DNA from: DATBGO01 sp963785765
GTDB lineage: Bacteria; Actinomycetota; Actinomycetes; Streptosporangiales; Streptosporangiaceae
Assembly (NCBI GenBank): GCA_963785765.1
Contig: CAWAWM010000008.1
Coordinates: 682,001 to 746,000, forward strand
Reading direction: 5' to 3'
DNA length: 64,000 nucleotides
In this document: positions 1 to 7,170 of the stretch, in pieces
Numbering within the stretch: the stretch's first letter is position 1
Layout of the letters: every line of letters begins with the position of its first letter
Translations under genes and position numbers: made by a program
Notes under the pieces: model-generated
Told to the model about the DNA's origin: nothing
The model's database searches: none
Seen by the model: only the letters and a program-made list of their open reading frames with translations

Positions 1-1
1 G

Positions 2-1207
2 TTCGTCTGGAGTGCCTTCGCGGAGGAGGCCATCAAGGGCGCCGATGAGACCGCCGCCCGGGTTATCGAGGTTGCCGAGCCTGACCTGGCCACGCTGCTG
101 GCCGGCGTGGACCCGGTGCCGCGGAGCGCGGACCGGGCCGACGAGGACGACGCGGTGATCCTCTACACGTCCGGGACCACCGGCTGGCCCAAGGGTGCCC
201 AGCTGACCCAGGCGAACGTGACTCGCAACGCCCGTGATACCGGAAACAACCTGTTCAGCATCGGTCCCGACGACGTCGTCATGGGCTGCCTGCCGTTGTT
301 CCACATCTTCGGCCTGACCTGCGGCCTGAACGCGACGATCATCTGCGGCGGGACGCTGACCCTGCTGACCAGGTTCGATCCGGCCCTGGCGCTGGAGGTC
401 ATCCGGCGTGACCAGGTGACGATATTCGAGGGCGTGCCGACGATGTATGCGGCGATGCTGCACCATCCGGCCGGCGCGGACGCCGACTTCACCTCCCTGC
501 GGCTGTGCTGCTCGGGGGGCTCGGCCATGCCGGTGGGAATCCTGCGCGGCTTCGAGAAGGCCTTCGGCTGCGTGATCCTGGAGGGCTACGGCCTGTCGGA
601 GACGTCGCCGGTCGCCTCCTTCAATCACCTGAACCGGGAACGCAAGCCCGGATCGATTGGCACCCCGATCGCCGACGTTGAGATGCGCTTGGTCGGCGAG
701 GAAGGTGCCGAAGTGCCGGTCGGCGAGGTGGGCGAGATCGCCATCCGCGGCTACAACGTGATGAAGGGCTACTGGGGCAACCCGGAGGCCACCGCCGAGT
801 CCTTCCTTCCTGACGGCTGGTTCCTGACCGGTGATCTGGCCAGGGTCGACGACGAGGGCTACTACTACATCGTGGACCGGAAGAAGGACCTGATCATCCG
901 GGGCGGCCTGAACGTCTATCCGCGCGAGGTCGAAGAGGTCCTGTACGAGCATCCGGCCGTCGCCGAGGCCGCCGTGGTCGGGATCCCGCACGCCGACCTG
1001 GGCGAGGAGATCGGCGCCGCTGTCACCCTCAAGCCGGGCACCACCGCGACCGTCGATGAGCTCAGGGCGTTCGTCAAGGAGCGGGTGGCGCCGTACAAGT
1101 ACCCGCGCTACATCTGGCTGCAGACCGAGCTGCCGAAGGGAGCCAGTGGCAAGATCATCCGGCGCGAGGTCGAGGTCCCGGAGGACCTGACCGCCACATC
1201 AGGGTAG
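2..1207 (+). CDS. Long-chain fatty-acid--CoA ligase (AMP-binding), 5'-truncated
   Basis: The reading frame is open from base 2, so the gene begins outside the window and only about 400 C-terminal residues are seen. ANL-superfamily core motifs appear in order: the P-loop YTSGTTGWPKG, the adenylate motif GYGLSETSP, TGDLARVDDEGYYYIVDRKK with the hinge region, and the C-terminal PKGASGKIIRRE with the catalytic lysine. These enzymes activate a carboxylic acid as acyl-AMP and then transfer it to CoA in the cytosol. Chain-length preference cannot be read from this fragment. The gene ends at TAG 1205-1207, directly followed by a tandem array. A 4-coumarate:CoA ligase-like member of the family is an alternative. 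Confidence 0.9.
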   Translation, partial: FVWSAFAEEAIKGADETAARVIEVAEPDLATLLAGVDPVPRSADRADEDDAVILYTSGTTGWPKGAQLTQANVTRNARDTGNNLFSIGPDDVVMGCLPLFHIFGLTCGLNATIICGGTLTLLTRFDPALALEVIRRDQVTIFEGVPTMYAAMLHHPAGADADFTSLRLCCSGGSAMPVGILRGFEKAFGCVILEGYGLSETSPVASFNHLNRERKPGSIGTPIADVEMRLVGEEGAEVPVGEVGEIAIRGYNVMKGYWGNPEATAESFLPDGWFLTGDLARVDDEGYYYIVDRKKDLIIRGGLNVYPREVEEVLYEHPAVAEAAVVGIPHADLGEEIGAAVTLKPGTTATVDELRAFVKERVAPYKYPRYIWLQTELPKGASGKIIRREVEVPEDLTATSG

Positions 1208-1318
1208 GGCCAGCTTCGAGGCACGGCCAGCCTTAGGGCAGGCCAGGGCACGGCCAGCCTTAGGGCACGGCCAGCTTCGAGGCACGGCCAGCTTCGAGGC
1301 ACGGCCAGCCTTAGGGCC
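1208..1318. repeat. 17-bp tandem array between convergent genes
   Basis: Seven units each begin with ggccag. The two main variants are ggccagcttcgaggcac and ggccagccttagggcac, both 17 bp; one copy is 16 bp and one is shortened to 11 bp. The array starts at the first base after the acyl-CoA ligase stop and lies before the 3' end of the convergent HTH gene. Confidence 0.85.
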
Positions 1319-1395
1319 GGGCAAACGGCAAACGGTGGGATGCTGGCTGCCGCGCAGCCGGCGGCCAGCCGGTGCGGTACGAGATGGGCCAGCGC

Positions 1396-1917
1396 CTATC
1401 CCGTCGCTGCTGCACGCTTACGGGGTCGCCCTGGTTTGCGCTCCCATCGCATCGCGAAGGCCTCAATCGCGTCGCGAAGCCAGAGCTTCCCGGCCCGCAG
1501 CTCATACATGGGCTCGGGGAACCCCGCATGCCCGGCAGCAAGCTCGTGCAGCCGCTGCGGTGATACGCCGAGGATCTCGGCTGCCTCCGGGCCGGAGACC
1601 AGCTCAGGCAACGTCGGCCGGGCGTTTTCGGCGTCAAGGATGTCCTGACGGACTACCTCAAGACGCACGGCTGGCCACTGAGGCATCCCCGCCCTGGCCG
1701 CATGAGCCGCTATGAGCTCGGCGCCCTGCCAGGCAGCCTTCCTAGGCCCGGTCGCCTGAATGCTGATCGTGGCATCCCAGGCTCCGGCACCTGCGGACAC
1801 GATCCCGTCATATCCGGCGAGCAGATCCATCAGACGGTCCGCAGCGGCGCCCTCGGCCAGGACGTGCGGCGCGGCGCCGGGAGCGCGCGCCTCCAGGTGA
1901 ACGCTGAACCACTCCAT
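1396..1917 (-). CDS. Small DNA-binding protein with C-terminal helix-turn-helix
   Basis: This 173-residue protein is not recognised as a named family. The N-terminal ~100 residues are an undefined alpha/beta domain. Residues ~105-152 (VSGPEAAEILGVSPQRLHEL followed by a wing ending ...GKLWLRDAIEAF) resemble MerR/AlpA/excisionase-type winged HTH domains, and the tail RKPGRPRKR-like stretch is basic. A Shine-Dalgarno-like gagaagga lies upstream of the ATG. It is a single gene, convergent with the acyl-CoA ligase; neighbours give no hint of its target. A regulator role is inferred from the HTH alone. Confidence 0.7.
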   Translation of the reverse strand: MEWFSVHLEARAPGAAPHVLAEGAAADRLMDLLAGYDGIVSAGAGAWDATISIQATGPRKAAWQGAELIAAHAARAGMPQWPAVRLEVVRQDILDAENARPTLPELVSGPEAAEILGVSPQRLHELAAGHAGFPEPMYELRAGKLWLRDAIEAFAMRWERKPGRPRKRAAATG

Positions 1918-1963
1918 GCCTATTAGTCCTTCTCCCAGTTCCTGCTGCCGTTGGAGGCTGATT

Positions 1964-1993
1964 ACCGTACCTCTTTTCCTTGCGGTCTATCAA
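1964..1993 (-). promoter_or_regulatory. Putative promoter of the HTH gene
   Basis: Read on the minus strand: TTGATA (1988-1993), an 18-bp spacer, TACGGT (1964-1969). It lies about 47 bp before the ATG at 1917 in a locally AT-richer stretch. Confidence 0.4.
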
Positions 1994-2183
1994 GGGTTTA
2001 GGCCACGAAGCGTCCTAGGACCTGAACGCCGCCGTAATCGTGCTGGCTCCCGCCAGGTGACGGTAGCCGGGCGCACTGACAGTCCAGGGGCGGCGATCGC
2101 GGCGCGCTGGACTTGGCGAGGCCATTCCTCGACCAGGGTCAGTCGGTCAGCGCGAACCGGCTGCGCCCGTCCCGGTGCGCGAC

Positions 2184-2888
2184 TTAGGTCGCCGTGGCCT
2201 GGCGGGCAGCGCTAAAGCGGTCCAGGACCAGGCGGGCGACTTCCGGATGGTCGCCGAGCGGCGCGCTAATCCAGGTACCGGCCACCACCCGGAGCTGATC
2301 ATTAAAATGACCAGGGGACAGCAGGTACGTTGCCACCGACACCGGGCTCCCGGTTTCCGCGTGCAGCGCGGCGATGGCCTGCGTCACCGTGGGCTGGCCC
2401 GCAGCGGCGAATCCGGCGATGACCGGTGCACGGAGCCGATCGGCCAGCAGATCTGCCTGGCTGGCCACGTCCGCCGCCGCGCGCGGGTCGGCGGATCCGG
2501 CTGCGGCCAGGACGGTCGGAGTTCCCGCTGGCCTGCCTGCCTCGGCCAGGCGATCGGCCAGGGCGTCGGCCAGCCGCGGGTCAGGTCCCAGTGGCTCGGC
2601 CACTGGCGCGCCAGCGACGCGCGCCGCGCTCCGGATATCGGCGGTGAGGTGGTATCCGGCCGATAGCAGCAGCGGGACCACCACGGCCTGGTTCCCGGCG
2701 GTGCCGAGCGCCTCGGCCAGGGACGGGCGGGCGTGCTGGACGAACGCGACCCGCACGTCGAGGGCCGGGGACAGGCGGCGGACGCGTTCGGCGAGCGCGC
2801 GAACCGAGTCCTGGGCGGCGGTGTCCCGGCTACCGTGCGCGACCGCGAGCAGCACCGGTGCGCTGACCCCGGCGCCGTCGGCGGTCAC
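2184..2888 (-). CDS. sirB: Sirohydrochlorin ferrochelatase (CbiX/SirB type)
   Basis: Inserts Fe2+ into sirohydrochlorin to give siroheme, the cofactor of the sulfite reductase encoded upstream in the same operon. The 234-residue protein shows two CbiX-like halves. The first carries LLAVAHGSRD with the metal-ligand histidine and LLLSAGYHLTADI; the second carries the related YLLSPGHFNDQL. The GTG start (2886-2888) overlaps the TGA of cysG (GTGA), implying translational coupling. It is the last gene of the minus-strand operon. A cobalt chelatase role is possible by family, but the siroheme neighbours favour iron. Confidence 0.88.
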   Translation of the reverse strand: MTADGAGVSAPVLLAVAHGSRDTAAQDSVRALAERVRRLSPALDVRVAFVQHARPSLAEALGTAGNQAVVVPLLLSAGYHLTADIRSAARVAGAPVAEPLGPDPRLADALADRLAEAGRPAGTPTVLAAAGSADPRAAADVASQADLLADRLRAPVIAGFAAAGQPTVTQAIAALHAETGSPVSVATYLLSPGHFNDQLRVVAGTWISAPLGDHPEVARLVLDRFSAARQATAT

Positions 2889-4258
2889 CGGGAGCCGCGC
2901 CTGGCACCGGCGCCCGCCGCGCCGGCCGGTACCGGATGCCGTACCGGAACGCCCCGGGCGTGACGGGGCGCGGGCGTGGGCGTCTCGGGCGCGACCGGCT
3001 CGGGCGTGAGCATGGGCGTGAGCGTCTCGGATGCGAGCGTCTCGGGCGCGACCGGCTCGCCGCCGAGCAGCGCGCGGAGCCGCACGACGTCGCCCACCAC
3101 CACGACCGCAGGCGGCTTGATGTGCTGCCGCGCGGCCTCCGCGGCGACGTCGCCGAGGGTGGCAGTCAGGACCCGCTGCCTGGGGGTCGTGCCGTCACAG
3201 ATCACCGCCACCGGGGTGCTGGCATCCCGGCCGCGCTTGACCAGCTCACGGCTGATCTGCTCGAGACGGCCGACCGCCATCAGCAGCACCAGCGTGCCCG
3301 GGCCCTGCGCGAGCGCCGCCCAGTCGACCGTAGCTCCGGGATGTGACGGATCCAGGTGCGCCGACACGACCGCGAAGTCCTGGGTGACGCCGCGATGCGT
3401 GACCGGGATGCCGGCGCTGGCGGGCACCGCGACCGCGCTGGTCACGCCGGGGACCACCGTGACCGGGACGCCGGCCAGGGCGCAGGCCAGCGCCTCCTCG
3501 CCGCCACGGCCGAAGACGAACGGATCGCCGCCCTTGAGCCTGACGACCCGCTGACCCGCTAGCGCCCGGCTGGTCAGAACGCGGTTGATCTGCTCCTGGG
3601 TCAGCGTGTGAGCGCCCGGCACCTTGCCCGCGTCGATGACCTCGACGTCGGGGTCGAGTTCGGCCAGCACGTCGCGGGGCGCCAGGTGGTCGGCGACGAC
3701 GACGTCGGCCTCGGCCAGCAGCTGGCGGCCCCGGACGGTCAGCAGGCCCGGGTCGCCAGGCCCGCCGCCGACTAGGGCGACACTGCCCCGGGCGGGGCGG
3801 CGCTGCGGCCTGGCCGGCAGGCTGCCGTCGGCGAGAGCCTGCGCGATCGCGGCCCGGAGCCGCTGGGCCCGGCGCGGATCGCCGCCCGCTGTCACCGCCA
3901 CGGTCACGTCGCCGGTGGTGGTGGCCGCGGGTGTCCAGGCTGGCGAGGCGTCGGCGTTATCGGCCCGGACACACCAGATCCTGCGGCGCTCCGCCTCGGC
4001 GGCCACCGCGGTGTTGACGTCAGGGTCGTCAGTGGCGGCATGGGCCAGCCACGCCCCGGCGAGGTCGCCGTCCCGGTATTTGCGCTGCTGCAGGGCGACG
4101 TCCAGGGCGGTCAGCCCGGCGGTGACGTCCGGCGCGATCACTCGCACCTGGGCGCCCGCCGCCAGCATGGCCGCGGCCCGGCGCAGCGCCACCTGACCGC
4201 CGCCGACGACCACCACGCGGCGGCCGGACAAGTCGAGGGCCAGGGGATAGGGCGTCAT
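2885..4258 (-). CDS. cysG: Siroheme synthase: precorrin-2 dehydrogenase / uroporphyrinogen-III methyltransferase
   Basis: Bifunctional cytosolic enzyme (457 aa) that converts uroporphyrinogen III to precorrin-2 and then to sirohydrochlorin. Residues ~1-150 form the NAD-binding dehydrogenase (RVVVVGGGQVALRRA). Residues ~158-400 form the SAM-dependent methyltransferase (VALVGGGPGDPGLLTVRG, RLKGGDPFVFGRGGEE, PGVTSA, GIPVTHRG). Iron insertion is probably left to the adjacent SirB. The C-terminal ~55 residues are a Pro/Thr/Glu-rich low-complexity tail (repeated TPEPVAPET-like stretches) absent from classical CysG. The ATG at 4258 overlaps the zinc-ribbon gene stop (ATGA). Confidence 0.93.
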   Translation of the reverse strand: MTPYPLALDLSGRRVVVVGGGQVALRRAAAMLAAGAQVRVIAPDVTAGLTALDVALQQRKYRDGDLAGAWLAHAATDDPDVNTAVAAEAERRRIWCVRADNADASPAWTPAATTTGDVTVAVTAGGDPRRAQRLRAAIAQALADGSLPARPQRRPARGSVALVGGGPGDPGLLTVRGRQLLAEADVVVADHLAPRDVLAELDPDVEVIDAGKVPGAHTLTQEQINRVLTSRALAGQRVVRLKGGDPFVFGRGGEEALACALAGVPVTVVPGVTSAVAVPASAGIPVTHRGVTQDFAVVSAHLDPSHPGATVDWAALAQGPGTLVLLMAVGRLEQISRELVKRGRDASTPVAVICDGTTPRQRVLTATLGDVAAEAARQHIKPPAVVVVGDVVRLRALLGGEPVAPETLASETLTPMLTPEPVAPETPTPAPRHARGVPVRHPVPAGAAGAGARRGSR

Positions 4259-4587
4259 GCCGCGGGCCCGTCGGCTCGGGGCGGCCCGGTGCTCGCACCA
4301 ACGTGGCGAGCGTGGCCGGTGCTGGACCGGCCCGCACCGGAGCGGCCGGCGGCCGGGGGAACCTGGCCGGAGCCTGGGCCCGACCGGGGCGCACCGGGTG
4401 TCCGCAGCGAGGCGCTCGGGTCACCGTGCGGCAGCTCGGCGCCGGTCACCGTTACTCCGGCGAAGCGAAGCACGAAACCGCGCGCGCAAGCTCCGCAACG
4501 CCAGCCGCCCGCATCCGGGCCGGACGGCCGCAGGTCCTCGTCTGCGCAGTACGGGCAGTACAGCGGGGCCTGCCGCTCGCCGGTCAC
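4255..4587 (-). CDS. Zinc-ribbon protein of the sulfite-reductase operon
   Basis: A 110-residue protein with an N-terminal zinc ribbon: LYCPYC ... WRCGACARGF (two CxxC knuckles ~17 residues apart), followed by a disordered Gly/Pro/Arg tail. Function is unknown. It is locked between sirA and cysG by 4-nt overlaps on both sides (GTGA with sirA, ATGA with cysG), so it is co-translated with siroheme and sulfite-reductase enzymes. Small CxxC proteins are often seen next to actinobacterial sulfite reductase genes (recalled, not searched). A role in metal or cofactor handling is only an inference. Confidence 0.8.
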   Translation of the reverse strand: MTGERQAPLYCPYCADEDLRPSGPDAGGWRCGACARGFVLRFAGVTVTGAELPHGDPSASLRTPGAPRSGPGSGQVPPAAGRSGAGRSSTGHARHVGASTGPPRADGPAA

Positions 4588-6224
4588 ACCAGCAGCCCGT
4601 CGTCGGCGCGGCGCGCCCAGGCGGCGAACTGCTCGCCGTCGGCCCGGTCGGCCAGGTAATTCCGCAGCAGCCGTTCCACATAGTCGGTCAGCCCGTCCGC
4701 GGCGACCTTCAGGCCGCGCAGCTTGCGCCCGAACGCCGGGTCCGCCCTCAGCGACCCGCCCAGGTGTACCTGGAATCCGTCACCGCCGTTCACGATCGAG
4801 CCCTTCAGCCCGATGTCGGCGACCTGGAAACGGGCGCAGGAGTTGGGGCAGCCGTTCACGTTGATGCTGATCGGCGTGTCGAACCCAGGCAGCCGCCGGT
4901 CCAGTTCGGTGTAGAGGTCGCGGGCCCGCTGCTTGGTCTCCACGATCGCGAGCTTGCAGAACTCGATGCCGGTGCAGGCCATCGCGGACCTGCGGAACGC
5001 CGACGGCCGGACCGGCAGGTCCACCGCGGCCAGCGCGCCGACCAGCTCGCTGACCCGGTCGGCCGGCACGTCGAGGATCAGCAGCTTCTGCTCGGCCGTG
5101 GTGCGGATCCGGCCAGACCCGTAGGCCTCGGCGAGCTCGGCGACCTGATGCAGCTGGCTGCCTGAGGTCCGCCCGACATGCGGTGCCACGCCCACGTAGT
5201 ACCGGCCGTCCCGCTGCTGGTGCACGCCGACGTGGTCACGCGAGCCCGTCGCCGGGGCGGGCGGCGGCGGGCCGTCGGGCAGCGCGAAGCCGAGATACTC
5301 CTTCTGCAGCACCTCGCGGAACAGTTCGGTGCCCCAGTCGGCGACCAGGAACTTCAGCCGGGCCCTGCTGCGCAGGCGGCGGTAGCCGTAGTCGCGGAAC
5401 AGGCCGGTGACGCCCGCCCACACCTCAGGTACCTGGTCCGCCTCGACGAACACGCCGAGCCGCTGGGCGATCATCGGGTTGGTGGACAGGCCGCCGCCCG
5501 CCCACAGGTCGAAGCCGGGTGTGCCATCCGGGCCGGTGACCCCGACGAACGAGATGTCGTTGACCTCATGCGGGGTGCACTGGGCCGCGCAGCCGCTGAT
5601 CGACGACTTGAACTTGCGCGGCAGGTTGGTGAACTCCGGGTTGGCGGCGGCGACCGCCTCGGTGGCGCGCAGCGCGGCGGTCGCGTCCAGCACCTCCGCG
5701 GCGTCGAGGCCGGCGACCGGGCAGCCGAGGATGTTCCGCGGCACGTCACCGCAGGCCTGCAGGCTGGACAGGCCGACCTCGTCAAGGCGCTGCCAGATCG
5801 CTGGCACGTCCTCGATCCTGATCCAGTGGTACTGGACGTTCTGCCGGTCGGTGATGTCGGCCAGGTCGCGGCCGTACTCCTTGGCGATGCCAGCGACCGC
5901 GCGTAGCTGGTCGGCCGACAGCTGCCCGCCGGGGATCCGGACGCGCATCATGAAGTAGCTGTCCTCGATGTCGGCGTCGTCCAGCGTGCCGGTGCGGCCG
6001 CCGCTGATCCCGGGGCGGCGCTGGGTGTACAGGCCCCACCAGCGGAACCGCCCGCGCAGGTCGGCAGGGTCAATGGAGTCGAAGCCCTGGCGGGCGTAGC
6101 GGTTCAGGATGCGGTCGCGGACGTGCAGGCCGTCGTCGTCTTTCTTGAATCGCTCGGCGGCATTCAGCGGCTCAAGGTGGCCCAGGGCCCATTGGCCCTG
6201 GCCTCGTTGAGGTCGGGATGGCAT
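4584..6224 (-). CDS. sirA: Ferredoxin-dependent assimilatory sulfite reductase (nitrite/sulfite reductase family)
   Basis: Six-electron reduction of sulfite to sulfide using siroheme and a [4Fe-4S] cluster. Two ferredoxin-like half-domains are seen; the cluster/siroheme ligands are ACTGIEFCKLA (Cx5C) and NGCPNSCARFQ (Cx3C). RGRFRWWGLYTQRR near the N terminus contains the tyrosine region typical of sulfite-type enzymes. Start chosen at ATG 6222-6224 (MPSRPQRGQ) because aaaggac lies 8-10 nt upstream; an in-frame start 42 nt earlier lacks this. The size (546 aa) fits the NirA/SirA family. It is the first structural gene after the leader peptide. A nitrite reductase is the alternative, but siroheme and cysteine-leader context favour sulfite. 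Confidence 0.92.
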   Translation of the reverse strand: MPSRPQRGQGQWALGHLEPLNAAERFKKDDDGLHVRDRILNRYARQGFDSIDPADLRGRFRWWGLYTQRRPGISGGRTGTLDDADIEDSYFMMRVRIPGGQLSADQLRAVAGIAKEYGRDLADITDRQNVQYHWIRIEDVPAIWQRLDEVGLSSLQACGDVPRNILGCPVAGLDAAEVLDATAALRATEAVAAANPEFTNLPRKFKSSISGCAAQCTPHEVNDISFVGVTGPDGTPGFDLWAGGGLSTNPMIAQRLGVFVEADQVPEVWAGVTGLFRDYGYRRLRSRARLKFLVADWGTELFREVLQKEYLGFALPDGPPPPAPATGSRDHVGVHQQRDGRYYVGVAPHVGRTSGSQLHQVAELAEAYGSGRIRTTAEQKLLILDVPADRVSELVGALAAVDLPVRPSAFRRSAMACTGIEFCKLAIVETKQRARDLYTELDRRLPGFDTPISINVNGCPNSCARFQVADIGLKGSIVNGGDGFQVHLGGSLRADPAFGRKLRGLKVAADGLTDYVERLLRNYLADRADGEQFAAWARRADDGLLV

Positions 6225-6259
6225 GGCGGGGTCCTTTTGCTGCGAAGGCGGACCGCGCG

Positions 6260-6294
6260 GCGCCACCCGGGTATCTCCGGGGGCGCGGTGGCGC
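6260..6294 (-). promoter_or_regulatory. Hairpin between cysteine leader peptide and sirA
   Basis: Perfect inverted repeat gcgccacc (6260-6267) / ggtggcgc (6287-6294), with an inner ccgg/ccgg that could extend the stem. It sits 13 nt after the leader stop and ~36 nt before the sirA start. No U-run follows on the minus strand, so it is not a classical intrinsic terminator; it could act in attenuation or mask the ribosome site. Confidence 0.45.
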
Positions 6295-6306
6295 GGGCTG
6301 GCGGAA

Positions 6307-6405
6307 CTAGCAGCAGGACAGACAGACGGCGCTGGAGACGTGCAGCAGGTCTACGTGACGCCGGCACACCAGGATTAGCTGGCTGGTGCCGACGATGCGG
6401 GTCAA
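6307..6405 (-). CDS. Cysteine-rich leader peptide of the sulfite-reductase operon (32 aa)
   Basis: The TTG start (6403-6405) has AGGAG 6 nt upstream. The peptide contains the block CRRHVDLLHVSSAVC and ends CLSCC, with five cysteines in 32 residues. It ends at TAG 6307, 82 nt before sirA. The RRHVD(L/Q)L(R/H)V(S/A)SA(L/V)C pattern is that of the short 'putative leader peptides' found before sulfur-assimilation genes in Streptomyces; cysteine-responsive attenuation by Cys-rich short ORFs is described in mycobacteria. Inference: low Cys-tRNA stalls ribosomes on the Cys codons at the end and relieves attenuation of sirA. Confidence 0.8.
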   Translation of the reverse strand: MTRIVGTSQLILVCRRHVDLLHVSSAVCLSCC

Positions 6406-6449
6406 AGCTGTCTCCTGATGGGCGCTGGCGCTCATGACGTCTGGCTTTG

Positions 6450-6478
6450 ACAGTAGATCGGGCTTGGCACGCGCGCAA
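6450..6478 (-). promoter_or_regulatory. Putative promoter of the sulfite-reductase operon
   Basis: Minus strand: TTGCGC (6473-6478), 17-bp spacer, TACTGT (6450-6455). It lies 45 bp upstream of the leader TTG. Confidence 0.3.
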
Positions 6479-6480
6479 GC

Positions 6481-6608
6481 GTGAAACGACCGGCCCGCTG
6501 GATGGGACGGCCGGCTGCCGGGGCTGGCCTGCGGCCGGTGCCGGCCTGGCGCGCGGCCGGAGCGGCCTGGCCCGCGGCCGGAGCGGCTTGGCCTGCGGCC
6601 CCGGCCGG
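6481..6608. repeat. Degenerate GC-rich repeats upstream of DUF3046
   Basis: Repeated ggccggagcggcctggcc / cgcggccggagcggcttgg units of roughly 20 bp (clearest at ~6535-6600). An open frame runs through them into DUF3046, but it would encode only Ala/Gly/Pro/Trp repeats, so they are treated as non-coding. Confidence 0.5.
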
Positions 6609-6621
6609 TAGCCTGGGCGCC

Positions 6622-6816
6622 GTGCAGCTCACTACCTTCTGGGAGCGGATGCGTGCCCAGTTCGGCGACGCGTATGCCGACAGCGTGGCCAAAGATCATG
6701 TACTGACGATCCTGAACGGCCGCACCGTCAATCAGGCGCTGGCCGACGGCGAGGACGTGAAGGTCATCTGGCGGGCGGTCTGCGAGACCTTCAATATCCC
6801 CGAGCGGCGGCACTGA
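6622..6816 (+). CDS. DUF3046 family protein
   Basis: A 64-residue actinobacterial protein: LTTFWERMRAQFGDAYADS, then AKDHVLTILNGRTVNQAL, DGEDVKVIWRAVCETF. This matches the DUF3046 family, which sits just upstream of recA in actinomycetes; biochemical function is unknown. GTG 6622 is chosen because the family begins at this residue and because TAGCCT (6609-6614) followed by 7 nt gives a leaderless-type start; there is no Shine-Dalgarno. A longer frame to 6481 covers low-complexity repeats and is rejected. Confidence 0.88.
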   Translation: MQLTTFWERMRAQFGDAYADSVAKDHVLTILNGRTVNQALADGEDVKVIWRAVCETFNIPERRH

Positions 6817-6877
6817 CCAGGCCCGTTTGACGGGGTGCTGGCGCGATTTCGACCATGTCGGCGTGTCGGCTTCATGA

Positions 6878-6900
6878 TCGAACAGTTGTTCGTCTAGAGT
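6878..6900 (+). promoter_or_regulatory. LexA/SOS box and -10 element of recA
   Basis: tCGAACagttGTTCGt (6878-6893) matches the actinobacterial SOS box CGAAC-N4-GTTCG. TAGAGT (6895-6900), a -10-like hexamer, follows within 2 bp, so bound LexA would block RNA polymerase. The start codon is 270 nt further on, giving a long 5' leader. Confidence 0.85.
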
Positions 6901-7170
6901 GCTGCTGCGGCAGTAGTCCGCGCCCGTGACGGCATCGGCGCCGCCACGGGCGCGGATTGTCAGTGGCGGCGCGTAGCGTCACCTCCGACGGTTCTTCATC
7001 TGGCCGGTCTTCATCGGGCCGGAAGCGCGGACAACTGCACCAGGACTGGCTCGGCGGCACGGTTGCTTGCAGCACGTTTGCTTGCGGCACGGCTACCCGG
7101 CCCAGACTGATACGGCAGACACTGATACGGCAGATACGGCAGTAAGCCTTCTGATCCCACGGGAGTTCAC
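6901..7170 (+). other. Long 5' leader of recA with small direct repeats
   Basis: No gene seen. It contains two direct-repeat groups: gcttgcagcacg/gcttgcggcacg at ~7060-7090 and tgatacggcag repeated three times at ~7108-7141. It ends with a gggag ribosome site before the recA ATG. Confidence 0.5.

Noticed and set aside
1208..1318. Tandem array considered as CRISPR
   Set aside because: Units are 17 bp and head-to-tail with no unique spacers, and no cas genes are present.
6481..6621. N-terminal extension of DUF3046 to an upstream ATG
   Set aside because: It would translate GC-rich repeats absent from the family; the leaderless GTG at 6622 fits better.
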